Below the pieces are notes generated by a model that was not told the DNA's origin, did not search any database, and worked only from the letters and a program-made list of their open reading frames with translations. Source: Sphingomonas sp. IC-56 (GTDB lineage Bacteria; Pseudomonadota; Alphaproteobacteria; Sphingomonadales; Sphingomonadaceae). Taken from it: a DNA stretch of 64,000 bases. This document shows positions 1-8,448 of the stretch, in pieces. A program made the position numbers and the translations under genes. The stretch lies in contig NZ_JAJNDV010000006.1 of NCBI RefSeq assembly GCF_021043375.1, forward strand, positions 221,516 to 285,515, in the 5' to 3' direction. Each line of letters begins with the position of its first letter. The stretch's first letter is position 1.

Positions 1-540
1 GCCGTTGGGGGCCTGGAAGGCATTGCCGACTGCCTGCGCGATGGGGGCATTGCTGACATCGCCGTTGCGGAGCTGTTCGGCGACCTGATCGGCGTTCGGC
101 ACCAGCAGCGGCTGGGCCGCGAGCCGGGTCGGATCTCCATCCTCCGAGCCGCCGAGCAGCAGCACTTCCTCCGCCGAGCGGCGGGGCGCGGGCTGAACAA
201 TCGCCTCGAGCACTGACGCGCAATCCACGCCTTCCGGCGCCGGGCGCTTGCTACGCGCAGCCTCGTCGCACGCGTCGACCATGGCCTGCGGGATGGCGGC
301 TAGCCGAGGATTGCGGTCACGCGCCGAGAGCTGGCCAGTAGCGGTACGCGACTGATCGGGTCGGGTCACCTGGCGCAGCTGAGGTGATGTACGTTCAGGC
401 GTGACTTGCTGCACAACCGGACGGGTGCCGGCGGCGATTTGCTCAATGCCGGCGGTCGGTGGCGCACTGATCTGCGGCACGTCCTGCGCAATGGCGAGTG
501 CCGAAGCCAGTAGCAGGATCGTCGCCGCACTCATTATCAT
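1..540 (-). CDS. Unrecognised exported protein at the end of the curli operon (partial)
   Basis: The frame is open from an ATG at 540 to the window edge (180 codons, C-terminus outside). The start overlaps the TGA of the preceding curlin gene by one base (TGATG), which implies translational coupling; a second ATG lies two codons on. The N-terminus (ATILLLASALAIAQ) is a short signal peptide. The mature part is rich in Pro, Gln, Arg and Ala and has two Cys (about residues 93 and 106). No curlin Q-x-G-x-x-N repeat is visible in the part that can be read. I do not recognise the family. Its position as the last visible gene of a csg operon suggests a periplasmic or surface accessory of curli assembly, but that is inference from context only. 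Confidence 0.7.
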   Translation of the reverse strand, partial: MIMSAATILLLASALAIAQDVPQISAPPTAGIEQIAAGTRPVVQQVTPERTSPQLRQVTRPDQSRTATGQLSARDRNPRLAAIPQAMVDACDEAARSKRPAPEGVDCASVLEAIVQPAPRRSAEEVLLLGGSEDGDPTRLAAQPLLVPNADQVAEQLRNGDVSNAPIAQAVGNAFQAPNG

Positions 541-1853
541 CACTGCTGCACCCGCGAAAGATTGGCTTGCCCGGCTTGGTTGGTGAAGCTCCGGCTGCTG
601 TCGGTCCGCTGGATGGTCCAGGATTGATTGCCTTGTCCCGCCTGCGACACCGCACTGAATACGCCATCAGAGGTGTACGCGCCAGGATTGTCCTGCAGCA
701 CCGTCGCGAAGTTGCTCGATCCCGATTGGCTGATCTCGGAACGGGCGTAGAGCGCGGTTTCGCTCTGTTCGACAAACGCGGTATTGTCGTTGTTACGCTG
801 ATAGATGCGCGACTGCTGGCCGAGACCGCGCTGGAGCACGGCGGCGAAGTTGCCGTTGCCGGGTTTTTCCAACGTGCCCTGCTGGATTTCACTGAACTGC
901 GCGGCATTGTCGACATCGCCGTCCTGGTGGACGAACGCCTGGTTGTCGTCACCGGTCTGATGTGTGATCGCGTCGCTGTCGTCCTCCTGCGAGGTCACGG
1001 CCCGATTGCCCAGGCCCACCTGCATCAGGATCGCGCGGTTGTTGCGCCCCACCGTGTCGCCATATTCGACCGAGAAGAGCCGCGCATCCTCTGCGCCCTG
1101 CTGGATCAGCCCGTCGTTGCCCGACCCGTTCTGCTTGATCTGCGCGACATTGTTTTCGCCAATGGCCTGGAGCGTCGCGACCTCGTTGCCGGCCTGCGGC
1201 CCGCGGATGCCGCCCTGCTGGATCGCGGCATTGTTCGGCGTGACGTCGCGCCGAACGACCCGATGAACCTGATTGATGATCGCGGTCTGCCGGTATTCGG
1301 GCCGGCCGGACGCCGTGCCGAACGACACTTGGCCCACATAGGCGCGGTTACGCGAATACTGGCCGGGGCGCGCAGCATCGGCCTGCTCGATGTCGATGCG
1401 GTTGTCCTCGCCCAACTGGTTGCCGACCGCCCAGCCCGCTGACCCACGCGACTGATTGATCCGAGCGGCGTTGCGGGTACCATCCTGCTCGGCGGCAGCC
1501 TTGTTACCGGGCGCGGTGAATTGGAGCTGTGGCACTGCGTCCAGGCCGAGCGTCTCCTCGACAATGGCGCGAGCCTGGAGTCGAAAGCCCTCGCGCGCAA
1601 CCATGCCCTTTGTAACGTTGCGGCTTGCACTGTCCTGCTTCGCCGGATCGAAGCTGCTGGAACGGCGCATGCCTTGTTCGAGCACACCTTCGTCCACCAC
1701 CACCGTTGGCTGGTCGACGACGATGATGTCGATGATCGTGGCCGAGCCGTTCGGCCCCTGACCGTCCGGCCGCGCTGTCTGGGCGAACGCAGGCAGGGCC
1801 AGGCACGTCGGCAGCGTAGCCGACACCAGGATCGCTGCGATGACAGGCTTCAT
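540..1853 (-). CDS. Curlin-repeat amyloid protein (437 aa)
   Basis: A secreted amyloid subunit candidate. A signal peptide (about residues 1-25, ending ALPAFAQ) is followed by a linker of about 110 residues and then many degenerate curlin repeats of about 22 residues with the pattern Q-x-G-x-x-N-x-A-x-x-x-Q, for example IGENNVAQIKQNGSGN and TGDDNQAFVHQDGD. It is about three times the length of E. coli CsgA or CsgB. It lies 44 bp downstream of another curlin gene and its stop overlaps the next start. The long non-repeat N-terminal part (residues 25-135) is unusual and could anchor or cap the fibre. Whether it is a major subunit, nucleator or minor subunit cannot be read from sequence. Confidence 0.85.
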   Translation of the reverse strand: MKPVIAAILVSATLPTCLALPAFAQTARPDGQGPNGSATIIDIIVVDQPTVVVDEGVLEQGMRRSSSFDPAKQDSASRNVTKGMVAREGFRLQARAIVEETLGLDAVPQLQFTAPGNKAAAEQDGTRNAARINQSRGSAGWAVGNQLGEDNRIDIEQADAARPGQYSRNRAYVGQVSFGTASGRPEYRQTAIINQVHRVVRRDVTPNNAAIQQGGIRGPQAGNEVATLQAIGENNVAQIKQNGSGNDGLIQQGAEDARLFSVEYGDTVGRNNRAILMQVGLGNRAVTSQEDDSDAITHQTGDDNQAFVHQDGDVDNAAQFSEIQQGTLEKPGNGNFAAVLQRGLGQQSRIYQRNNDNTAFVEQSETALYARSEISQSGSSNFATVLQDNPGAYTSDGVFSAVSQAGQGNQSWTIQRTDSSRSFTNQAGQANLSRVQQ

Positions 1854-1897
1854 ACGCTCTGCTCCCTTATCGTGCGTGCGCGCAAATCAGCCTGCGC

Positions 1898-2719
1898 TCA
1901 GCGGCCAGCCTGTACCACAACCACCGGCGGCGCCCCGCGGGTCTGATCGATGGCGATGCTGCGGTTGGCGCCGAGCTGCGTAATCGACGCAGTGACGTCG
2001 CCACCCTGACGCAGCGCAATCATGTGATCGCTGCCCACCTGAGCGAGCGCGGCAGTGTTGCCGCCGCCATTCTGCTCCAGCAGGATCGAGTTGTTCGTGC
2101 CGGTGCCGTTGCGCGCGGCAATCGCGCCGGCATTGTAGCCGAGGAGCGCCGACTCGGCGCTTCCCAGCTGAGTCTGCACCGCCGTGTTGTTGTTCCCGGT
2201 CTGACGGGCATAGGCGAAATTGTCGGTGCCGAGTTGAACTTGGCTCAGTTCATTGCGGTTGCCCGACTGGATCGCGGCGGCCGCGTTTCGATTTCCGCCG
2301 ATCGCCTGCACCGCCTGGTTGCTGTTGCCGTCTTGGGCGATGTGGAAGCCGTTGTTGTTGCCGGCGACTGTTACCACCGCGTCGTTGTTGCGTCCGCGCT
2401 GCGACACAAGGCCCGATTCCAGGCGATCGCTGCTGAAGCCGCGGACGCGCAAGCGGCTGTTCGTCGACGACGTCAGCATGCCGCTGTCGCGGCCCTCGAT
2501 CGTACCGGCGCCGTTGCGGTTGCCGTCGATCCGCACCAGCGCGCTGCTGTCCACGGCGCCGACTTGATCGATCGTCGCGCGATTGTTGTTGCCGACCTGG
2601 ACAATGCACGCGGCGCTGTTGGCACAATCCGGCGCGGACTGTGCGTGCGTCATCGAAGGTGCAAGGAGAGCGGCTCCGGCGAGCGCTGCGATCCCGGCGA
2701 TGTGCTTGATGCGCTTCAT
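1898..2719 (-). CDS. Curlin-repeat amyloid protein (273 aa)
   Basis: A signal peptide (residues 1-27, ending SMTHAQ) is followed directly by a short Cys-containing segment (DCANSAACIVQ) and curlin-type repeats such as VGNNNRATIDQVG, RGRNNDAVVTVAGNNNG and TGNNNTAVQTQLG. The asparagine ladder (N-x-N or NNN before the strand) is very regular, as expected for a cross-beta solenoid. It is the shortest of the four curlin paralogues here and the closest in architecture to CsgB. The two Cys near the mature N-terminus are absent from E. coli curlins and might form a disulphide. Gaps: 127 bp after the preceding curlin gene, 44 bp before the next. Confidence 0.85.
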   Translation of the reverse strand: MKRIKHIAGIAALAGAALLAPSMTHAQSAPDCANSAACIVQVGNNNRATIDQVGAVDSSALVRIDGNRNGAGTIEGRDSGMLTSSTNSRLRVRGFSSDRLESGLVSQRGRNNDAVVTVAGNNNGFHIAQDGNSNQAVQAIGGNRNAAAAIQSGNRNELSQVQLGTDNFAYARQTGNNNTAVQTQLGSAESALLGYNAGAIAARNGTGTNNSILLEQNGGGNTAALAQVGSDHMIALRQGGDVTASITQLGANRSIAIDQTRGAPPVVVVQAGR

Positions 2720-2811
2720 TGAACTGTCCCGTGACAGAGGAAAACTGTTACCGCCTATGTGCGGCTCGCTTGATACCCAGGCGAAGGAACCGGCTTTGCC
2801 GGCCGAGAAAG

Positions 2812-2835
2812 GTGGGGCGGCCGGAGCCGCCCCAC
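2812..2835 (-). promoter_or_regulatory. Intercistronic hairpin between two curlin genes
   Basis: A perfect 10-bp G+C stem with a four-base loop (arms GTGGGGCGGC and GCCGCCCCAC) lies just after the stop of the 364-aa curlin gene. A second small hairpin (CCGGC-ttt-GCCGG) follows at about 2789-2802. No U-run follows on the minus strand, so this looks like an RNA 3'-end stabiliser or partial terminator that lets upstream curlin transcripts accumulate rather than a full terminator. Confidence 0.6.
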
Positions 2836-2846
2836 ACAGTCAAAGC

Positions 2847-3941
2847 TTACTGCTTCACGATAGCGACGTTGTTGTTCCCGTTCTGCGAAACCAGCGAGAG
2901 CGAGTCGGGAGCGACCGTCTGCTGGACCTGAGCGAAGTTGTCGTTGCCGGTCTGGAACAATTCCGAGACACGGTTGCCATAAGCCGTGCCCGACTGATTA
3001 ACAAATGCTTCGTTGTTGTTGCCGTTCTGCTTGATGAACGAGTCGGCGCTGCCTAGCTCGACATTCTGATAGTTGGCCGCGAGGTTGCCGTTACCCGTTT
3101 GAACGATGTCGCTATCGATACGACCGGCCAGGCCGAGGCCCTGAACGATCACAGCCTGCGAGTTGACTGCGCCGCGCTGGAAGATGGCGGCATCTCCATT
3201 GAAGCGTTGCTGAACTGTCGCCTTATTCTCCGAGTTAACGCCGTTGATGGTCAGGCGAACCTGCTCAATGAACGCGTCGTTGCTACCGCCTACGACGATT
3301 GCGCCGACGCCTTGAGCGATGTTTGCGCTATTGCCGTTGCCGGTCTGATCGATACGCGCTTCATTATTGAAGCCGCTAGGCGTCGAAGTGAGAGGCCCGA
3401 GAACTTGGGTCGTGAAGCCACCCTGCTGGATCGTTGCACGGTTCATAGCAACGGTGCCCGAGCCGTCGCGAGCCTGGTTGATTTGAGCCGTCTGCTCGCT
3501 ACCGATCTGCTGAACGAAAGCGGCGTTGTGCGTGTTCAGGCTGTTGGCGGTGCCGTTGTCCTGATCGACGTCGGCCACGTTCTCACTGCCGTTCTGCTTG
3601 ATAACCGACCAGCCGCGCGTGCCGCCCTGCTGATCGACAAAAGCGTCGTTCTCGTTGCCGTCCTGATCGACGACCGACTTGTTGCCGGTTGCGTTCAGGG
3701 TAGGGAGGTTGGTGCCGCTGACGCTGTTGATCACAGCGTCAGCGCCGGTGACGGTGGCGGCAGTTGCGGCTTTGTCGCCGTCGTTCACGCTGCTGCGGAA
3801 CGAGCTGGACACCGGTGCGCTAGCCGTCTTCTTGACGCTAACTTCCGAGACGCTGTCGGGGTTCGCGGTCGGGCCAACTTGGGCTTGAGCAGCGGTTGCA
3901 GTGACAGCCAGCGCCGAAGCGCCGATCAGATACTTGATCAT
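2847..3941 (-). CDS. Curlin-repeat amyloid protein (364 aa)
   Basis: I chose the start at 3941 (MIKYLIGASALAVTATAAQA) because it opens a clean signal peptide and has GGGGAA upstream; an in-frame extension to 4004 has no signal-like features. Curlin repeats run from about residue 75 to the end, for example NKSVVDQDGNENDAFVDQQG, NGNSANIAQGVG and NGNNNEAFVNQSG. It ends in VSQNGNNNVAIVKQ, closely matching the end of the neighbouring 359-aa protein (ISQNGNFNVSTVRQ). The two also share their N-terminal layout, so they are tandem duplicates. Probably the major or co-major fibre subunit, secreted through the CsgG pore encoded upstream. Confidence 0.88.
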   Translation of the reverse strand: MIKYLIGASALAVTATAAQAQVGPTANPDSVSEVSVKKTASAPVSSSFRSSVNDGDKAATAATVTGADAVINSVSGTNLPTLNATGNKSVVDQDGNENDAFVDQQGGTRGWSVIKQNGSENVADVDQDNGTANSLNTHNAAFVQQIGSEQTAQINQARDGSGTVAMNRATIQQGGFTTQVLGPLTSTPSGFNNEARIDQTGNGNSANIAQGVGAIVVGGSNDAFIEQVRLTINGVNSENKATVQQRFNGDAAIFQRGAVNSQAVIVQGLGLAGRIDSDIVQTGNGNLAANYQNVELGSADSFIKQNGNNNEAFVNQSGTAYGNRVSELFQTGNDNFAQVQQTVAPDSLSLVSQNGNNNVAIVKQ

Positions 3942-4074
3942 TGTAGTTTCCCCTATTTGGTAGGTTGCCCCTGGTATTGAGGGGCTAAGTTTTGGCTGAA
4001 CCACGTGCGTGCAGCTGGAAACGCAGCCCCTCAGATGTTCCAGGGACTCGGCTGCGATCTGTGGTTGTGCCGGA

Positions 4075-4100
4075 CGGGAGCGACGCGTGCATCGCTCCCG
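4075..4100 (-). promoter_or_regulatory. Intercistronic hairpin after the first curlin gene
   Basis: A perfect 9-bp stem (CGGGAGCGA and TCGCTCCCG) with an 8-base loop sits 10 bases after the stop of the 359-aa curlin gene, inside the 168-bp gap before the next. No U-run follows. A similar stem sits after the next curlin gene, so placement is systematic and suggests post-transcriptional tuning of subunit stoichiometry. Confidence 0.55.
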
Positions 4101-4109
4101 AAGCAGCGG

Positions 4110-5189
4110 TTACTGACGCACCGTCGAGACGTTGAAGTTGCCGTTCTGCGAGATGTGCGAGACCGATACCGGTGCTGCGGTCTGCTGGACCAGCAGGCTG
4201 TTATTATCTCCGATCTGGTATGCCACTGAGGTTCCGTCGGTCAGCGTTCCTGACTGGTTCACGAAAGCCTCGTTGCCGCCGCCGTACTGCTTGATGAACG
4301 ATTCGGCCGTGCCGAGCGCACCAACTTCCTGATAGGTGTAGGCATAGTTCAGGTAGCCGCCCTGCACGATCTTGCTGTCCAGATCAGAGCCCTTGCCCTG
4401 GACGATGTACGCGCCGGACGTGCTCGAACCCTGCTGGTACACGCGAGCGTCGCCATTGGCTTCCTGCTGAATGCCGACGCGGTTGTCGACATTGTGGTTC
4501 ACCGGGGGGAAGACCTGCTCGACATATGCATAGTTGTTCTGGTTCGTCGCCGACGAGCCGACGCCCTGCGCGATGAAGACGTCGTTGCGGGTGCCCTTCT
4601 GATCGACCACTGCGGTGTTGCTCCCGCCGGCATCGCCAACGAACCCGCCCTGCAGCACAGCGGTAGTCAGGTTGGAACCCGACTGATAAACCTTGGCGCT
4701 CTGTTTAGTCGCCTGCGCGCCGCCGACCTGCTGGATGAAGGCCGCGTTCATGGTTGAGGCGCCAACCGCACCGGACTTCGCATCTTCCTGATCAATGGCG
4801 GCGTTGTTGTAGTCACCGTCCTGCTTTACGACGGCCCAACCCTTCCAGCCGTCCTGCTGGTTCACGTCGGCGTTGTTGTAGTCTCCGTCTTGATCAACAA
4901 CCGACTTGTTGCCGGTCTCTTTGAGCGCGAGCGACCCGGCTGCGACGGTGCTGATGACCTTCGAGCCAGCGGCGCCTTCCCAGGTGCCGAACGAGTTGGA
5001 GGCGTTACGATCCCGTGCGTTGAGGGCAGTACCGAGCGTGGCCTTGCCCGCCTCGGTCACCGGAGTGGTGTTGTTCTCCTTGACCGAGGCTTCGGCAGGA
5101 TTTGCAGGAAGCGGCGCAACAACCTGGGCGTTGGCTGCCGTAGCGGAAAATGCTAGCGCCGAGGCGCCGAGCAGAAGAGACTTCATCAT
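4110..5189 (-). CDS. Curlin-repeat amyloid protein (359 aa)
   Basis: First curlin gene after csgG. The start ATG at 5189 has GGAGAAG six bases upstream. Residues 1-22 form a signal peptide (LLLGASALAFSATAANAQ). Repeats start at about residue 73 (VVDQDGDYNNADVNQQDG, VVKQDGDYNNAAIDQED) and continue to the C-terminus. Several repeats carry aromatic residues (DYNN, YAYVEQ) not seen in the 364-aa paralogue. The matching N- and C-terminal patterns show the two came from a duplication. Predicted to be exported by Sec, held unfolded in the periplasm and secreted through CsgG. Which paralogue nucleates and which polymerises is not known. Confidence 0.88.
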   Translation of the reverse strand: MMKSLLLGASALAFSATAANAQVVAPLPANPAEASVKENNTTPVTEAGKATLGTALNARDRNASNSFGTWEGAAGSKVISTVAAGSLALKETGNKSVVDQDGDYNNADVNQQDGWKGWAVVKQDGDYNNAAIDQEDAKSGAVGASTMNAAFIQQVGGAQATKQSAKVYQSGSNLTTAVLQGGFVGDAGGSNTAVVDQKGTRNDVFIAQGVGSSATNQNNYAYVEQVFPPVNHNVDNRVGIQQEANGDARVYQQGSSTSGAYIVQGKGSDLDSKIVQGGYLNYAYTYQEVGALGTAESFIKQYGGGNEAFVNQSGTLTDGTSVAYQIGDNNSLLVQQTAAPVSVSHISQNGNFNVSTVRQ

Positions 5190-5319
5190 TGCGTTCTTCT
5201 CCGATCACACTGATGCTGGATCAGTGCTTGGTTCGGCGGCGTCAAAGCCGCTGGGGTCGGCGGGCGTGTCCCTCTAGGTTTGGCCACTGAGTGGGGCACG
5301 TCCGTCGTTCTGCTCGCCC

Positions 5320-6522
5320 CTAATTGGGCGAGTTGGTTGACCGCGCGGGCACAAGCGCCGGCGCGGAAGCTGGTTTGGCGGTGCTGGTGGCAGCGCCTGA
5401 AGCTGGAACCGGAGCAGCCTGGGGCCGCTGCGGCTTGATCGGCAGGGTAGGCGCAGGCCGTGCGGCGACCTGCTGCACCGGCGCATTCTGCGCGGGCATC
5501 GGCGCCATTTGCGACGTGCTCACAGGTACGGCCGGCTTCGGCGTCCCCGAAGCCCGCTTGCTTGCCTGTGCTCGGCGCTTTGCTCCTTTGCCCTTGGGAT
5601 CATAGGCAGGAAGCGCGCCGCCATGGGGCCCATCATGCTTGGCATAGGTGGCCGCCATGATCCGGCGCTTTTCGTCCGAGTACTTGGCGAGCAGCAATTC
5701 GCCGGCGGTCTTGTCGTTGAAGTTCCAAAGCTGGCGCTGGCCGGGCTTGGCGCCTTCCATGACCAGGGCGTACACCGCCTTTTCGATCGCGGCCTGCACG
5801 GCGATGGTCGTGGGCTCGTTCGACGATACGCCCGCTTCGAACTCGAGCAGCTCGTCAAACGTCACGAACTTGAAGACGTTCGAGTTGAGCGCCACCGACG
5901 CGACAGTCTTGTGAGTCACGACGTTCGACAGGACTTCACCGGTCTTCACGCTGATCGCGCGGAGATACACCGTGACCGTGTTGGTGCGATATTGGGCTGA
6001 GCTGCCGATCGCCAGCATGCGGGCGCCGATGCCACCGGTCTCGACATTGGTGTCGTAGCCGATGATGCCGCCTTCCAGCAGGATGCCGGCGAACAGGAGC
6101 GAGGGAAGCACGCTGGTGGGCGTCTGCTCCTCGCCCAGATAGCGGCCGCGCATCTCGCGGATGATCTGGCGTTCCTTGAGGATGTTGTCGAGCCGCTCGC
6201 GCTCCACCACGGTAAACCAGTTGCCGTTGCCGGCGTCGCGCAGCGCCTGGACGAGCATCGAAGTGGCACCCTGCGTCACCGCACGTGACAGGCTCTGCAG
6301 GTTCTCCGAGGGCTTGAGCTGGCCGGTCTGGTCGTTGAAGCCATAGACGGCGATCGCGACCGGAGCGGGCGGTGGCGGCAGATAGATGAGGTCGCGCTGG
6401 ACCTCCGTGACGCGTGCCAGGGTGGCCGGGCCGCTAAAGGCCTCCGTCATCTTCGGCGCCGTGCAGCCGGTAAGCGCACACGCGCCCACACCCGCCAGAA
6501 TGGCGTTCTTGAACATACCCAT
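5320..6522 (-). CDS. csgG: Curli secretion channel CsgG
   Basis: Outer-membrane lipoprotein that forms the curli secretion pore. The lipobox LTGC places the acylated Cys at residue 20. The conserved core follows: VAIAVYGFNDQTGQ, a QGATSMLVQAL segment, WFTVVERERLDNILKERQI, then IGYDTNVETGGIGARMLAIG and the transmembrane-hairpin region TNTVTVYLRAISVKTGEVL. The start at 6522 has a G6 run seven bases upstream. At 400 aa it exceeds E. coli CsgG (about 277) because of a Pro/Ala/Gln-rich, probably disordered tail after about residue 290 that should face the periplasm. It lies 24 bp after csgF and is followed by four curlin genes. Identification is firm; the role of the tail is unknown. Confidence 0.96.
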   Translation of the reverse strand: MGMFKNAILAGVGACALTGCTAPKMTEAFSGPATLARVTEVQRDLIYLPPPPAPVAIAVYGFNDQTGQLKPSENLQSLSRAVTQGATSMLVQALRDAGNGNWFTVVERERLDNILKERQIIREMRGRYLGEEQTPTSVLPSLLFAGILLEGGIIGYDTNVETGGIGARMLAIGSSAQYRTNTVTVYLRAISVKTGEVLSNVVTHKTVASVALNSNVFKFVTFDELLEFEAGVSSNEPTTIAVQAAIEKAVYALVMEGAKPGQRQLWNFNDKTAGELLLAKYSDEKRRIMAATYAKHDGPHGGALPAYDPKGKGAKRRAQASKRASGTPKPAVPVSTSQMAPMPAQNAPVQQVAARPAPTLPIKPQRPQAAPVPASGAATSTAKPASAPALVPARSTNSPN

Positions 6523-6546
6523 CAGTAATCCCCCCCGAAAGTGCGC

Positions 6547-7137
6547 TTAGAAGCCGCCGGTCAGTGGCGTCTCAAGCGACCCGGTTTTTCCCGTCAATGG
6601 CGTGTCGAACGACGCGCCCGTTCCCGGAGCCGACATGCCGGCGATCAGCGATTCCGCCGACCGGCCAGGCTGCCCCCCCGGCGCCGCGGCGCTAGCGCCA
6701 CCGGCATTGTTGTTGAAGTTGAGCGTCGGCACCGCGATCGTGGTGACTTCGCCGGTGGTGTTGTCGCGGATCGTCAGTCGGATTTCAGTGAGCGTACGCT
6801 CGAACCCGATCGTCTGATCGCCAACGATGAACTCGCCCGACGTGCCTGGTTGCGACCCGGTGATCGCCTCAACCAAGCTCGACGACAGTGCCGAAAGAAG
6901 ACGGCTCTGGATCTGGCGGGCGAAGAGTTGCGCCTCCGTCAGTTCCTCGGCTGCGGAACCTTCGGTCTTACGTTCGGGACGCTGCGGCGTCGCTGTTCCC
7001 AGCAGATAATCCGAGTTGAACGGATTGCCGCCAAATCCAGGATTAACAAAACGCTGCACGATTTCTTGTGCGGAAGCGGCATTGCTCATTCCGAACAACC
7101 CGAACCCGACCATGCCGACACGCAAAAAGCGTCGCAT
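6547..7137 (-). CDS. csgF: Curli assembly protein CsgF
   Basis: Partner of the CsgG pore that caps the channel outside and couples secretion to nucleation. A signal peptide (residues 1-23, ending NAASAQ) is followed by the diagnostic CsgF N-terminus FVNPGFGGNPFNSDYLLG, the segment that inserts into the CsgG pore in the E. coli complex. A helical segment (LTEAQLFARQIQSRLLSALS) and a beta-rich C-terminus (GEFIVGDQTIGFER, LTIRDNTTGEVTTIAVP) follow. At 196 aa it is longer than E. coli CsgF (138 aa) owing to a Gly/Ala-rich tail. First gene of the operon and divergent from a LuxR-type regulator. No csgE homologue is visible in the window. Confidence 0.95.
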   Translation of the reverse strand: MRRFLRVGMVGFGLFGMSNAASAQEIVQRFVNPGFGGNPFNSDYLLGTATPQRPERKTEGSAAEELTEAQLFARQIQSRLLSALSSSLVEAITGSQPGTSGEFIVGDQTIGFERTLTEIRLTIRDNTTGEVTTIAVPTLNFNNNAGGASAAAPGGQPGRSAESLIAGMSAPGTGASFDTPLTGKTGSLETPLTGGF

Positions 7138-7437
7138 CTACTTTCCCCCGTTTACGCGGCCGCCCCCCAAGGCGCCTTTATAACTCAGCGGGCCGACCCG
7201 CCGGTTAAATTTCCGTAAACCGATTCGGAGAATTGGGCTATCATCAACATTGATTAAAAGTTGCAAATCGGCACACTTTTACCGCCTAGTATTTCACGAC
7301 GGCATTACAAAACTCAACCCTTGTTATATTATGGTACATGAGTTTGTTGCGTTAGGATAACGTCTTTAGGCATAGACGCTATCGTGGGGGCACGGCGGTG
7401 CTAGACCGCAACTAATAATGAAGTGAGCAGGGGCTGG

Positions 7438-8022
7438 ATGATCGGGGGGGGCGAGTACGAGCAGACATATGGCCGCGCGCTCGAAAGATGGATCGACACC
7501 GATCATCTTCCGCGTGCCATCGTGTCGAAGACATGTCGGCTGATATGGGCGAATGCTGCCGCGCGGAATATGCTCGCAGCGCGAACGGGTCTTGTGATCC
7601 ACAATGGCATGCTCGTCTGTGCCGAGTCGACGAGGACTCCTTTGCTGACGCGGTTCGTCTCCGAGTGTGACGATCACATCCGTGGCTTTTTCCTGGCCGA
7701 TGAGACCAGCCGGGCGCACATGGTGCTGCGCGGTCGCCTGATCGACGAGGCTGACGGACTCCCTATGGTCGGCCTCATCTTCTACGAAGACTCGGCAGAT
7801 TTCCTAGGCCGCTACATGGATGTGGGAGTGGCATTCAAGCTGACGGGAACAGAGCATCAGGTGGTGAACCATCTGCTGAGCGGCGATACGGCCGAGGACA
7901 TCACCCAGAAGCTGAACGTCTCCATGGCGACGACGCGGAGCCATATTCGCAATATTTATCGAAAGCTGAACGTGACCTCGCGAGAGGCGCTCTTCAAGCG
8001 GCTGCAGCCTTTTCGGCTGTAA
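7438..8022 (+). CDS. LuxR/CsgD-type response regulator without receiver domain
   Basis: The C-terminal 65 residues are a LuxR-family helix-turn-helix (LTGTEHQVVNHLLSGDTAED, NVSMATTRSHIRNIYRKLNV). The N-terminal ~120 residues resemble a PAS-like sensory fold (RAIVSKTCRLIWANAAARNML); there is no receiver Asp pocket. The start ATG at 7438 has AGGGG five bases upstream; an in-frame GTG at 7423 is possible but lacks a ribosome site. It is divergent from csgF across a ~300-bp intergenic region, so it is the natural candidate for local control of the curli operon. That is positional inference, as its HTH is the generic LuxR type and not specifically CsgD. Confidence 0.85.
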   Translation: MIGGGEYEQTYGRALERWIDTDHLPRAIVSKTCRLIWANAAARNMLAARTGLVIHNGMLVCAESTRTPLLTRFVSECDDHIRGFFLADETSRAHMVLRGRLIDEADGLPMVGLIFYEDSADFLGRYMDVGVAFKLTGTEHQVVNHLLSGDTAEDITQKLNVSMATTRSHIRNIYRKLNVTSREALFKRLQPFRL

Positions 8023-8037
8023 ACAAGGACGCGGCCG

Positions 8038-8057
8038 GCGGCGAACTCATTCGCCGC
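8038..8057 (+). terminator. Possible terminator hairpin after the LuxR gene
   Basis: An 8-bp stem GCGGCGAA/TTCGCCGC with a four-base loop lies 16 bases after the stop and is followed by GCGGTTTCCTCTT, a weak U-rich tract. From here to 8448 (about 390 bp) I see no convincing gene. Confidence 0.4.
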
Positions 8058-8448
8058 GCGGTTTCCTCTTAGCCGGGCGGTCACAACGCAGCTGACCGCT
8101 CCAAAGGCATTACATCGCCACACGCCTTGTGATCGAAGACGGGGTATATCGTGGACAGGACTCCAGCCCGCCGCTCCGCCACATAAACGAGGAGTGCTGT
8201 CGCGGATCGCGTTCGAAAGCGGGCGGGCGCTATCCGCACGAATGGATCAACGAGCCCCCGCCCCCCCGGCCCTGCTTCTGGAACGAACGGCCGTTCACGG
8301 AGACCTCTTCCCAGTGGCTGTTCCCGCTTTCCTTCCGCCCAAAAAGAGCTCATGTGGCCTCTCGCCGGATGGACGGCATGCCCCAAAGAGCGTTGGGCTA
8401 ATTCGGCCGTCTATCTGACCTGATCACCCAGCCCGCCCCTTATTCATC

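Noticed and set aside
498..1442. Long plus-strand open frame opposite the curlin gene
   Set aside because: Shadow of the repeat-rich minus-strand gene; high GC keeps the opposite strand open. The same applies to many long antisense frames, for example at 10890-12572, 30325-32190 and 55606-57729.
8081..8401. Two overlapping small frames on opposite strands (about 90-100 aa)
   Set aside because: No ribosome site, no family pattern, Pro/Arg-rich composition typical of non-coding GC-rich DNA.
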